From the NCBI GenBank assembly GCA_002395865.1, contig DGVE01000167.1, positions 1 to 19,999 of the forward strand: a stretch of 19,999 bases of DNA, read 5' to 3'. Source of the stretch: Lachnospiraceae bacterium UBA4292. GTDB lineage: Bacteria > Bacillota > Clostridia > Lachnospirales > Lachnospiraceae. The notes under the pieces are model-generated. The model made no database searches, was not told the origin of the DNA, and was given only the letters and a program-made list of their open reading frames with translations. Both the position numbers and the translations under genes were made by a program. Every line of letters starts with the position of its first letter. The first letter of the stretch is position 1. Shown piece after piece: positions 7,286 to 14,099 of the stretch.

Positions 7286-7297
7286 ATCTGTTATAGT
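7269..7297 (+). promoter_or_regulatory. sigma-A promoter of the ylxM-ffh operon, overlapping the argS terminator
   Basis: TTGACA (7269-7274), a 17-nt spacer and TATAGT (7292-7297). The -35 is part of the descending arm of the argS terminator, and the terminator T-run forms part of the spacer. The predicted start is near 7304, giving a leader of about 85 nt before ylxM. Confidence 0.8.
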
Positions 7298-7327
7298 ACC
7301 CGCGTTGTGAAGTGAAAGGGTCAGGAA

Positions 7328-7372
7328 GATCCTTCGACTCAACACGCTTCGCTGCGTTCGCTCATGATGACA
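7328..7372. repeat. possible dispersed GATCCTTCGACTC...GATGACA repeat in the ylxM leader
   Basis: The segment begins GATCCTTCGACTC, passes through GCTTCGCTGCGTTCGCTC and ends ATGATGACA. It resembles a short palindromic-type element whose variants I have seen between genes in many bacterial genomes. It lies between the promoter and the ylxM ribosome binding site and abuts AAGGAGG. Only one copy is in the window, so repetition cannot be shown here. Confidence 0.45.
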
Positions 7373-7388
7373 AGGAGGTCGCTGTTTC

Positions 7389-7733
7389 ATGGAGAAGGTC
7401 GTTGAGCAGACGCTTTTGTATGACTTCTACGGCGAGCTGCTGACAGAGCATCAGAAGGCGATATACGAGGAGGCTGTTTTTGAGGATATGTCTTACTCGG
7501 AGATCGCGCAGGAGCACGGCATATCCAGACAGGGTGTTTTCGACCTGATAAAGCGCTGCGACGCCATACTGGGCGGCTACGAGGAAAAGCTTCGTCTGGT
7601 GGACAAGTTCCTCAAGATGAAGAAGAGCGTCGATGTGATGAGAAGCATTGCCGAGAGTATCAAGACAGAGGAGAACGAGGAGCAGGTAAGAGAGCTCATC
7701 TCCATTGCCGACGGGATACTGGAAGATGAATAG
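7389..7733 (+). CDS. ylxM: YlxM/p13-like helix-turn-helix protein, SRP-associated
   Basis: A small protein of 114 residues immediately before ffh, as in most Firmicutes. It matches the YlxM/p13 family of putative signal-recognition-particle accessory or regulatory proteins. The N-terminal half has the sigma-70 region-4-like winged HTH pattern: LLTEHQKAIYEEAVFEDMSY, then SEIAQEHGISRQGVFDLIKR (about residues 36-58). The C-terminal half is charged and helical. The ATG has AAGGAGG at 7372-7378 with good spacing. It is separated from ffh by 8 nt, so the two should be co-transcribed and probably translationally coupled. DNA binding is plausible from the HTH but not demonstrated here. Confidence 0.92.
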   Translation: MEKVVEQTLLYDFYGELLTEHQKAIYEEAVFEDMSYSEIAQEHGISRQGVFDLIKRCDAILGGYEEKLRLVDKFLKMKKSVDVMRSIAESIKTEENEEQVRELISIADGILEDE

Positions 7734-7741
7734 GTGAATAT

Positions 7742-9085
7742 ATGGCATTTGAAAGCTTGACCGAAAAATTGCAGAATGTTTTCAAGGGCCTGAGGAGCAA
7801 GGGAAGACTTTCCGAGGCCGATGTGAAGACGGCTTTGAAGGAAGTAAAGATGGCCCTTCTCGAGGCGGATGTTAACTTCCGCGTCGTTAAGCAGTTTATA
7901 GCGTCCATACAGGACAGGGCTGTCGGCACCGAGGTGTTAAACGGTTTAAACCCCGGCCAGACAGTTATAAAGATCGTTCATGAGGAGATGATAAAGCTCA
8001 TGGGCGAGACCACCACGGAGATGAAGCTCCGCCCGACGAATGAGATAAGCATCATCATGATGATGGGTCTTCAGGGTGCAGGTAAGACTACCACAGCCGC
8101 GAAGATCGCGGGTAAACTCAAGGCGCAGGGCCGAAAGCCCATGCTCGTGGCCTGCGATATCTACAGGCCTGCCGCTATCCGGCAGCTGCAGATAAACGGC
8201 CAGAAGCAGGGCGTGGAGGTATTCGAGATGGGTACCGCGCACAAGCCCGTGGAGATAGTGGAGTCTGCTCTTATAAAGGCGAGAGCAGAGAATTTCAATA
8301 CAGTCATCATCGATACAGCCGGCCGTCTGCACATTGACGAGGCCATGATGGACGAGCTGTGCGAGATAAAGAAGAGCGTGGATCTGACGCAGTGCCTTCT
8401 CGTGATCGACGCCATGACCGGTCAGGACGCGGTAAATGTAGCCAGCGTCTTCGATGAGAAGATCGGTATAGACGGCGTCATAATCACGAAGATGGACGGT
8501 GATACGAGGGGCGGTGCTGCGCTTTCGGTCAGAGCGGTCACAGGCAAGCCGATACTCTACGCAGGTATGGGGGAGAAGCTTTCCGACCTCGAGCAGTTCT
8601 ATCCGGACAGAATGGCCGGAAGGATCCTCGGTATGGGAGACGTGCTCACACTCATTGACAAGGCTCAGGCTGCCATCGATGAGGAGAAGGCTAAGGAGAT
8701 GGAGCAGAAGCTGCGCAAGTCGCAGTTTGACTTCAACGACTATCTCGACTATATGGGCCAGATGAAGAAGATGGGCGGCATCGGCGAGATACTCAAGCAC
8801 CTGCCCGGCATGGGAAGCAAGATGGCCATGCCCGAGGTCGACGAGAAGCAGATGGCGCGCACAGAGGCGATAGTCCTCGCCATGACAAAGAAGGAGAGAT
8901 CGAACCCCGACATACTCAATCCTTCGAGGAAGAATCGTATCGCGAAGGGCGCAGGAGTGGACATCAGCGATGTGAACAAGCTGATAAAGGGCTTCGAGCA
9001 GGCTCGCAAGATGATGAAGCAGCTGCCCGGTATGATGGGCGGCAAGGGCATGAAGAAGGGTATGAAGTTCCCCTTCTCCATGTGA
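7742..9085 (+). CDS. ffh: signal recognition particle protein Ffh (SRP54)
   Basis: The SRP GTPase binds signal sequences of nascent membrane and secreted proteins, associates with the SRP RNA and docks on FtsY. Its length of 447 residues is normal. The N domain (1-85) is helical. The G domain shows G1 GLQGAGKTT (109-117), the DTAGR box (G3) near residue 190 and TKMDGDTRGG (G4). The M domain (from about 300) is Met-rich and contains the RNA-binding segment SRKNRIAKGAG, ending in a Met/Gly/Lys-rich tail. The start follows AGGTGA. The SRP RNA gene is not in the window. The gene supports the two signal peptidases further along the same cluster. Confidence 0.97.
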   Translation: MAFESLTEKLQNVFKGLRSKGRLSEADVKTALKEVKMALLEADVNFRVVKQFIASIQDRAVGTEVLNGLNPGQTVIKIVHEEMIKLMGETTTEMKLRPTNEISIIMMMGLQGAGKTTTAAKIAGKLKAQGRKPMLVACDIYRPAAIRQLQINGQKQGVEVFEMGTAHKPVEIVESALIKARAENFNTVIIDTAGRLHIDEAMMDELCEIKKSVDLTQCLLVIDAMTGQDAVNVASVFDEKIGIDGVIITKMDGDTRGGAALSVRAVTGKPILYAGMGEKLSDLEQFYPDRMAGRILGMGDVLTLIDKAQAAIDEEKAKEMEQKLRKSQFDFNDYLDYMGQMKKMGGIGEILKHLPGMGSKMAMPEVDEKQMARTEAIVLAMTKKERSNPDILNPSRKNRIAKGAGVDISDVNKLIKGFEQARKMMKQLPGMMGGKGMKKGMKFPFSM

Positions 9086-9095
9086 TGACAACGTG

Positions 9096-9114
9096 TTAAA
9101 CGCTATGCGTTTAA
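9096..9114. promoter_or_regulatory. 8-bp hairpin between ffh and rpsP
   Basis: TTAAACGC and GCGTTTAA are perfect reverse complements around a TAT loop. No T-run follows, so it is probably not a terminator. It may be an mRNA processing or stability element that allows rpsP to be expressed at a different level from ffh. Confidence 0.4.
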
Positions 9115-9156
9115 ATATATCAATATTATATTCAGGAGAAATCCGGGAGGAGTATC

Positions 9157-9399
9157 ATGGTAAAGTTAAGATTAAAGAGAATGGGTCAGAAGAAGGCACC
9201 TTTTTACAGAATAGTTGCTGCCGATCAGAGATCACCCAGAGACGGTCGTTTCATCGAGGAGGTAGGTTACTACGATCCTACAAAGGATCCCTCTGTCATC
9301 AAGTTCGATGAGGAGAAGGCTAAGAAGTGGCTTGCAAACGGAGCTCAGCCCACTGAGACAGTTGCAAAGCTTTTAAAGATCGCCGGCATCGAGAAGTAA
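9157..9399 (+). CDS. rpsP: 30S ribosomal protein S16
   Basis: At 80 residues this is the normal bacterial length. The N-terminus [20 protein letters not shown] and the segment [17 protein letters not shown] are diagnostic of S16, a small-subunit protein needed for 30S assembly. A strong GGGAGGAG site lies just upstream of the ATG. The order ffh-rpsP-khpA-rimM-trmD-rplS is a widely conserved ribosome-biogenesis cluster. The C-terminus is short, without the extension found in some phyla. Confidence 0.98.
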   Translation: MVKLRLKRMGQKKAPFYRIVAADQRSPRDGRFIEEVGYYDPTKDPSVIKFDEEKAKKWLANGAQPTETVAKLLKIAGIEK

Positions 9400-9412
9400 T
9401 TTCGCCCGTTTA

Positions 9413-9439
9413 CGACCGGAGGCTTCAGGCAGACGGTCG
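9413..9439. repeat. imperfect stem between rpsP and khpA
   Basis: CGACCG and CGGTCG are exact reverse complements 15 nt apart, just before the khpA ribosome binding site. It is a short, weak hairpin of uncertain meaning. Confidence 0.25.
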
Positions 9440-9456
9440 ACTTAAGGAGGTTTTTG

Positions 9457-9684
9457 ATGAAGGATTTGATCGAGGTAATCGCTAAGGCCCTTGTGGATCA
9501 TCCGGAGGAGGTCTCGGTGACTGAGGCGGAGGAGTATGACGAGACAGTCATTACGCTTCATGTGGCTCCCTCTGACATGGGCAAGGTCATCGGCAAACAG
9601 GGCAGGATAGCAAAGGCTCTGCGCACCGTTTTAAAGGCTGCGTCCGCTGATTCACCCAAGAGGGTATCACTGGAAATAGAGTAA
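9457..9684 (+). CDS. khpA: KH-domain RNA-binding protein KhpA (YlqC)
   Basis: A protein of 75 residues consisting of one KH domain, with the RNA-contacting GxxG loop in GKVIGKQGRIAKALRTV. KhpA binds RNA, usually as a heterodimer with KhpB/Jag, and affects cell division and envelope homeostasis in Firmicutes. The start ATG is at 9457, with AAGGAGG six bases upstream; the in-frame TTG three bases earlier is not needed. The position between rpsP and rimM is the standard place for this gene. A strong terminator follows, separating it from rimM. Confidence 0.94.
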   Translation: MKDLIEVIAKALVDHPEEVSVTEAEEYDETVITLHVAPSDMGKVIGKQGRIAKALRTVLKAASADSPKRVSLEIE

Positions 9685-9689
9685 ACCCG

Positions 9690-9715
9690 GGGCTGTAGAG
9701 ATACAGCCCTTTTTT
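9690..9715 (+). terminator. intrinsic terminator after khpA
   Basis: A perfect 8-bp stem GGGCTGTA/TACAGCCC with a GAGA loop, followed by six T. It breaks the conserved cluster before rimM, and no obvious new promoter sits in the 36 nt that remain, so it is probably a partial terminator that tunes expression. Confidence 0.9.
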
Positions 9716-9751
9716 AAGATGTAAATGATCGCCCGGAGGGGCGTTAATGAT

Positions 9752-10282
9752 ATGGCGGATTTAAATGATTATTTCAGGGTGGGAGTGATCACCAGCCCGC
9801 ACGGAGTTCACGGTGAGGTGAATGTATTCCCCACGACCGATGATGTGTCGCGTTTCGATGATCTGAATACTGTTCTAATGACCCGTCCGGACGGCGCCGG
9901 GGAGGGAAGAGTGCTCCATGTAAGGAGCGTGAAGTATTTCAAGAACATGGTCATACTCGGCTTTGATGAGATAAAGACCATGAATGAGACCGAGCTTTTG
10001 AGAAAATACGAGCTCTATGTGAGCCGTGAGGACGCCGTGCCTCTGGAGGAGGGTGAGTATTTCATAGCCGATCTGATCGGTATGAAGGTCGTGAGCGACG
10101 AGGGACTTGATCTCGGTGAGCTCTATGACGTACTGCAGACAGGCGCTAACGATGTATATGTGACCAGAAGCGAAGGGTACGGCGAGGTGCTGATACCTGC
10201 CATTCCCCAGTGTATACAGGATATAGACATGGATCAGCGCGTCATACGTGTACACCTGCTTCCGGGACTTCTGGAGGGTTGA
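9752..10282 (+). CDS. rimM: ribosome maturation factor RimM
   Basis: A 30S maturation factor that binds S19 and the 16S rRNA head. It has 176 residues. The N-terminal beta-barrel begins FRVGVITSPHGVHGEVNVFPTTDD, the hallmark RimM start, and the C-terminal PRC-barrel half begins near EYFIADLIGMKVV. ATG 9752 is chosen because GGAGGG (9735-9740) lies 11 nt upstream; the in-frame ATG 9725 precedes that site and would add nine residues not typical of the family. The stop is one base before trmD, so the two are translationally coupled. Confidence 0.95.
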   Translation: MADLNDYFRVGVITSPHGVHGEVNVFPTTDDVSRFDDLNTVLMTRPDGAGEGRVLHVRSVKYFKNMVILGFDEIKTMNETELLRKYELYVSREDAVPLEEGEYFIADLIGMKVVSDEGLDLGELYDVLQTGANDVYVTRSEGYGEVLIPAIPQCIQDIDMDQRVIRVHLLPGLLEG

Positions 10283-10283
10283 G

Positions 10284-11009
10284 ATGAATTTTCATGTTCT
10301 TACACTTTTCCCTGAGCTGATAAATACCGTAATGAACACCAGTATCACCGGAAGGGCGCTTGAGAAGGGCGTGATCGGACTGGAGTGCGTGGATATCAGA
10401 GACTACAGCCACTCGAAGACACGCCGCGTGGATGATTATCCCTACGGCGGGGGCGCCGGTATGGTCATGCAGGCACAGCCCGTGGTGGAGGCCTGCAACG
10501 ACCTTAAAAAGCGCGTCGGCAATGCACCTGTTATATATCTCACCCCACAGGGGAGGGTGTTCGACCAGAAGATGGCCAGAAGGCTTGCGCAGTACGATGA
10601 TCTGATCTTTTTATGCGGTCATTACGAGGGCATCGATGAGAGGGCTCTCGAGCTGGTCGTGGATGAACAGATATCCATAGGCGATTATGTCCTTACAGGC
10701 GGGGAGCTTCCTGCGGCCATAGTCATGGACTGTATCAGCCGCCTGGTTCCAGGGGTTTTGGGAAATGACACATCTGCCGATGAGGAGAGCTTTCACGACG
10801 GACTTCTGGAGTACCCGCAGTACACGCGCCCTGAGGAGTTCATGGGCCTTCGCGTGCCTGATGTCCTCCTGTCAGGGCATCACGGCAATGTGGATAAGTG
10901 GAGACGGCAAAAATCCATCGAGAGGACTCTTTATGTCCGCCCGGATCTGCTTGAGAACGCGGTCCTGAATGAAAAGGACAGGGAGTATCTGAAGGAGATC
11001 GGTGGGTAG
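10284..11009 (+). CDS. trmD: tRNA (guanine-N1)-methyltransferase TrmD
   Basis: Methylates G37 next to the anticodon of a subset of tRNAs, using S-adenosylmethionine, and so prevents +1 frameshifting. It has 241 residues. The SPOUT trefoil-knot elements are all present: YLTPQGRVF, FLCGHYEGIDERALE and SIGDYVLTGGELPA. The N-terminus MNFHVLTLFPELI and the segment RRVDDYPYGGGAGMVMQ are diagnostic. The start at 10284 follows the rimM stop by one base, with GGAGGG at 10273-10278 inside the rimM end. The gene completes a rimM-trmD pair set off by a terminator upstream and a new promoter downstream. Confidence 0.97.
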   Translation: MNFHVLTLFPELINTVMNTSITGRALEKGVIGLECVDIRDYSHSKTRRVDDYPYGGGAGMVMQAQPVVEACNDLKKRVGNAPVIYLTPQGRVFDQKMARRLAQYDDLIFLCGHYEGIDERALELVVDEQISIGDYVLTGGELPAAIVMDCISRLVPGVLGNDTSADEESFHDGLLEYPQYTRPEEFMGLRVPDVLLSGHHGNVDKWRRQKSIERTLYVRPDLLENAVLNEKDREYLKEIGG

Positions 11010-11070
11010 GGGGACGCAGGCTCGAGTCGGAGAAATTATTCAATTTCCTTCAATTTAATGAATTTCCCCC

Positions 11071-11099
11071 TTGATTTTATGAAAAACCTGTGGTAACAT
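11071..11099 (+). promoter_or_regulatory. sigma-A promoter for rplS
   Basis: TTGATT (11071-11076), a 17-nt spacer and TAACAT (11094-11099). The predicted transcript begins near 11106 and has a leader of about 100 nt before rplS. Confidence 0.65.
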
Positions 11100-11105
11100 A
11101 TCACG

Positions 11106-11208
11106 GTTGATTGCCTAAAGGCGGTCATAAATAAAAAGCAATGCTCCGCTGCCACGAGATGTGAGCCGAATGGCTGGTGGTCATGAACATTGGACTGGAG
11201 GTCGGGTG
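11106..11208 (+). promoter_or_regulatory. structured rplS leader, possible L19 autoregulatory element
   Basis: Two hairpins can be drawn. The first is GATTGCC(TAAA)GGCGGTC at 11109-11126, with two G-U pairs. The second has an inner stem AGCC(GAAT)GGCT at 11164-11175, enclosed by GCCAC (11151-11155) and GTGGT (11177-11181). The region has no ORF of its own. Ribosomal-protein leaders upstream of rplS are known in Firmicutes (the L19 leader); I cannot confirm a match to that consensus by eye. Confidence 0.45.
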
Positions 11209-11556
11209 ATGAACGAAATCATCAAGAAGATCGAAGCTGAGCAGCTCAAGGAGACAGTAGACAGCTTCAGAGTTGGCGATACCGTTAAGGTATACGCTAA
11301 GATCAGAGAGGGCGAGAAGGAGAGGATCCAGGTATTCGAGGGCACCGTTACGAAGAGACAGAACGGCGGCATCCGCGAGACATTCACAGTTCGTAAGATA
11401 TCCAACGGCTGTGGCGTTGAGAAGACATGGCCCCTTCATTCACCGGCTGTGGACAGGATCGAAGTAGTCCGCAGAGGTAAGGTTCGCCGCTCTAAGCTTT
11501 TCTACCTCAGAGAGAGGACAGGAAAGAGCGCAAAGGTAAAAGAATTAGTAAGATAA
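11209..11556 (+). CDS. rplS: 50S ribosomal protein L19
   Basis: At 115 residues this is the usual length. The start [14 protein letters not shown], the segment [24 protein letters not shown] and the C-terminal [19 protein letters not shown] are characteristic of L19, a protein at the 30S-50S interface. ATG 11209 is chosen because GGAGG lies seven bases upstream. An in-frame GTG at 11161 would add 16 residues from within the leader structure. The gene has its own promoter and a terminator directly after it, so it can be expressed independently of trmD. Confidence 0.97.
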   Translation: MNEIIKKIEAEQLKETVDSFRVGDTVKVYAKIREGEKERIQVFEGTVTKRQNGGIRETFTVRKISNGCGVEKTWPLHSPAVDRIEVVRRGKVRRSKLFYLRERTGKSAKVKELVR

Positions 11557-11561
11557 TTCTG

Positions 11562-11590
11562 AAAGGACAGCTTCACGGCTGTCCTTTTTC
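11562..11590 (+). terminator. intrinsic terminator after rplS
   Basis: The stem AAAGGACAGC (11562-11571) / GCTGTCCTTT (11578-11587) is perfect over 10 bp with a TTCACG loop. The T-run overlaps the 3' arm and ends in TTC. Confidence 0.87.
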
Positions 11591-11604
11591 CTAATGAGGC
11601 TTTT

Positions 11605-12030
11605 ATGAAAAATATTAATTTATATAAGTTCCTTATGGGACTGTCGATATTTCTTCAGGCGGCGGCTGGCCTGGTGCTCATCGGCTTTGGCATCTACGGC
11701 GAGATCGAGCTTTATACGCAGATCGACAGCTTCTTTCTGCACTTTATGTTCGTGCCGGGCGCGGTGCTTCTTCTGTCGTTCTTTCATTTTCTCGCGTTTA
11801 AGACCTATGAGAGAAAGTATAAGTTCGCGGAGACGGGAGGCTTCATCGCGCTTGTCGTATGCCTGACAGGACAGATACTGGTGCTTTTCTATGATATGTT
11901 CCCCGTGACATGGATACCGATGATGCTCTGGTATATACTGTGCGCGGCTGCGTGCGGCGGGGTGGTAATGTTTTTGAATCTGGTGTATGTTGTGGCATGG
12001 CTGGGACAGAAGAAGAGCATGGAGGAATGA
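11605..12030 (+). CDS. four-helix membrane protein, unknown function
   Basis: I do not recognise the family. The 141-residue product has four predicted membrane spans at about residues 8-30, 43-65, 76-97 and 103-132. Short charged loops separate them (for example FKTYERKYKF) and the tail is GQKKSMEE. No catalytic motif is visible. The start has only a weak TGAGG site, right after the rplS terminator, and no clear promoter. It ends one base before the signal peptidase gene, with GGAGGA inside its own last codons serving that gene. The two are therefore coupled, which hints at a role in the same membrane process. Confidence 0.7.
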   Translation: MKNINLYKFLMGLSIFLQAAAGLVLIGFGIYGEIELYTQIDSFFLHFMFVPGAVLLLSFFHFLAFKTYERKYKFAETGGFIALVVCLTGQILVLFYDMFPVTWIPMMLWYILCAAACGGVVMFLNLVYVVAWLGQKKSMEE

Positions 12031-12031
12031 G

Positions 12032-12544
12032 ATGGACGGTTATAAAAAACTCATCCATATCATATCCAGAGTGCTGTGCGTAGCGGTGATCGCTGTGTTT
12101 TTCGCGCACTATTTCGGCAGGTCGGTGATATTTACGGGAAGCTCCATGGCTCCTGTGATAAAGAATACCGACGTGGTGCTTATTAACTCACTCACCTACA
12201 GGCTGTCATCTCCTGACAGGTATGACTGCATAGCATTTACGAGGGATACGGGGACCGGTATCAAAAGGATCGTGGGCCTCCCCGGTGAGACGGTATCGAT
12301 AGAGGACGGTTATATATACATAAACGGTGTAAAGACGGAATACTACAAGGAGCCGATCTCGGCCGCGGGAGACGCAGTGTACGGCGTGACGGTTCCGGAG
12401 GGATGCTATTTCGTCATAGGAGACAGCCCTTCATTTTCACTTGACAGCAGGTACAATGAATTCGGCTTCGTCAGCAAAAACGATATACTCGGCAAGGTCT
12501 GGTTCACCATCTATCCGGTGAGAGATCTCGGCCCGGTAAAATAA
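12032..12544 (+). CDS. lepB: signal peptidase I (first of two copies)
   Basis: Cleaves signal peptides from exported proteins at the outer face of the membrane. It has 170 residues, one N-terminal anchor helix (about 7-28) and an extracellular catalytic domain. The nucleophile is Ser38 in the segment GSSMAP and the general base is Lys78 in the segment GIKRIVGLPGE. The C-terminal box E reads GDSPSFSLDSRYNEFG where the family usually has GDNRxxSxDSR. ATG 12032 is chosen because it has GGAGGA just upstream. It is clearly diverged from the second copy at 13511, suggesting a different substrate range or expression pattern. Confidence 0.92.
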   Translation: MDGYKKLIHIISRVLCVAVIAVFFAHYFGRSVIFTGSSMAPVIKNTDVVLINSLTYRLSSPDRYDCIAFTRDTGTGIKRIVGLPGETVSIEDGYIYINGVKTEYYKEPISAAGDAVYGVTVPEGCYFVIGDSPSFSLDSRYNEFGFVSKNDILGKVWFTIYPVRDLGPVK

Positions 12545-12565
12545 CTGATTACAAGGATAAAAAGT

Positions 12566-13408
12566 ATGCAGGTACAATGGTATCCGGGGCATATGGCCAA
12601 AGCGAAGCGCATCATGCAGGACGATGTGCGCCTCGTGGATATGGTCATAGAGCTTGTAGACGCGCGTGCGCCGCTTTCAAGCCGCAACCCCGACATAGAT
12701 AAGCTCGGCGGAGGAAAGTTCCGACTCGTGCTTCTGAACAAGGCCGATCTCGCGGATGAGAGAATCAACAGAAAATGGAAGGCTTATTTCGAGGCGCAGG
12801 GTGTGGCATGCCTCTGCCTTGATTCGCGTGACAGCTCTGTGAAGAAGGCGGTGACCGATTCGATAATGAAGGTAGCTGTAGCCAAATTTGAACGCGACAT
12901 GGCGAGGGGTATACTGAACAGACCTGTCCGTGTCATGGTCTGCGGTATACCGAACGTGGGCAAGTCCACACTGATAAACACGATCGCGGGCCGCGCAAGC
13001 GCTAAGACCGGCGACAAGCCCGGTGTGACCAAGGCGAACCAGTGGATAAAACTGAATAAGCAGGTGGAGCTTCTCGATACCCCCGGTCTTCTGTGGCCCA
13101 AGTTCGAGGACATGAGAGTGGGTGATCGGCTCGCCATCATGGGGTCTATAAACGACGACATTCTGGAGAAGAGGGAACTGGCCGCATGCCTGCTCGGTAT
13201 CCTGAAGAAGAGCTACCCCGAGGCGGTCACGACCAGATACGGGGTGGGATGCGAGGAGGATAATTATAAGCAGCTCGAAATGATCGCTGTCGCCAGAAAT
13301 GCGCTGAAAAAGGGCGCGGAGCCGGATATCGACAAGGCTTCCAAGCTCATTATCGATGACTTCAGAGCAGGAAGGCTCGGCCGTATCAGCCTCGAGGAAC
13401 CGTTATAA
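12566..13408 (+). CDS. rbgA: ribosome biogenesis GTPase RbgA (YlqF)
   Basis: A circularly permuted GTPase required for a late step in 50S assembly, when L16 and neighbouring proteins are placed. It has 280 residues and begins with the diagnostic MQVQWYPGHMAKAKR. The GTPase boxes appear in permuted order: G4 NKAD (58-61), then G1 GIPNVGKST (127-135), the PGVTKANQW switch and G3 DTPG (about 174-177). The C-terminal helical domain contacts rRNA. It begins 21 nt after the first lepB without a strong ribosome binding site (AAGGATAAAA). It lies in the same neighbourhood as in Bacillus (rplS-rbgA-rnhB), apart from the inserted lepB copies and membrane gene. Confidence 0.96.
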   Translation: MQVQWYPGHMAKAKRIMQDDVRLVDMVIELVDARAPLSSRNPDIDKLGGGKFRLVLLNKADLADERINRKWKAYFEAQGVACLCLDSRDSSVKKAVTDSIMKVAVAKFERDMARGILNRPVRVMVCGIPNVGKSTLINTIAGRASAKTGDKPGVTKANQWIKLNKQVELLDTPGLLWPKFEDMRVGDRLAIMGSINDDILEKRELAACLLGILKKSYPEAVTTRYGVGCEEDNYKQLEMIAVARNALKKGAEPDIDKASKLIIDDFRAGRLGRISLEEPL

Positions 13409-13431
13409 AGAAAGTATTTGTCATAAAGTTG

Positions 13432-13459
13432 TTGTTTTTTTGCTTTTTTATGGTATATT
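13432..13459 (+). promoter_or_regulatory. possible promoter for the second lepB-rnhB-yraN group
   Basis: TTGTTT (13432-13437), 16 nt, then TATATT (13454-13459), within the T-rich 102-nt gap after rbgA. A GGTGCG/TGCGCC hairpin with G-U pairs follows at 13467-13482. The evidence is moderate. Confidence 0.4.
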
Positions 13460-13510
13460 AATATTTGGTGCGTTTTGTGCGCCATATAATTCTGCAAACG
13501 GATCATTGCC

Positions 13511-14098
13511 ATGAACGAAGAACTTGTTTTTGAAAGAATAAAGGTCGAGACACCGGCACAGGAGAGCTCAAGGATAACCGCTCTTGATGTCGTGTGGTTC
13601 ATCCTGTATATCATATGCATCTGTCTTGTGTGCGTACTTATCGTATCTTTCTGCTTTCAGAGGACTGTGATAGACGGCACATCCATGGAGCCCACGCTGT
13701 CCGAGAACGAAAGCGCCATCGTAAGCAAGATATCATACATATTCTCGCTTCCGAAGAGGTTTGATATAGTCGTTTTCGAGTACGACAAGGGCAACGGCAT
13801 TCACTACGTTAAGCGTGTGATCGGTCTTCCCGGTGAGACTGTCCAGATAAAGGACGGTTATGTTTACATAAACGGTGAGAAGCTCGAGGGCGATGATTAC
13901 GGCGCGAAGATGTTCAATCCCGGTATAGCATCCGAACCCATCACACTCGCGGATGACGAGTATTTTATGCTCGGTGATAACAGAAATGAGAGCGCCGACA
14001 GCCGCTACGCTGATGTCGGAGTGATAAAGCGCAGCCAGATCGTCGGCAAGGTATGGCTTCGCATAACGCCCCTGTCCAAGTTCGGAACGGTTGAATGA
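13511..14098 (+). CDS. lepB: signal peptidase I (second copy)
   Basis: A protein of 195 residues. A charged cytoplasmic start (1-24) precedes one anchor helix (about 26-48) and then the catalytic domain. The nucleophile is Ser58 in the segment DGTSMEPT and the general base is Lys101 in the segment HYVKRVIGLPGE. Box E is canonical, GDNRNESADSR. It is therefore the more orthodox of the two copies. It starts with a weak site (ACGGA) and stops one base before rnhB. It could process the bulk of exported proteins, while the variant copy at 12032 is specialised; this division of labour is inference. Confidence 0.95.
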   Translation: MNEELVFERIKVETPAQESSRITALDVVWFILYIICICLVCVLIVSFCFQRTVIDGTSMEPTLSENESAIVSKISYIFSLPKRFDIVVFEYDKGNGIHYVKRVIGLPGETVQIKDGYVYINGEKLEGDDYGAKMFNPGIASEPITLADDEYFMLGDNRNESADSRYADVGVIKRSQIVGKVWLRITPLSKFGTVE

Positions 14099-14099
14099 T

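Noticed and set aside
7946..9091. 381-codon minus-strand ORF opposite ffh
   Set aside because: It is a shadow of the ffh codon pattern: it is His/Leu-rich with no motif, and the sense frame is a certain gene.
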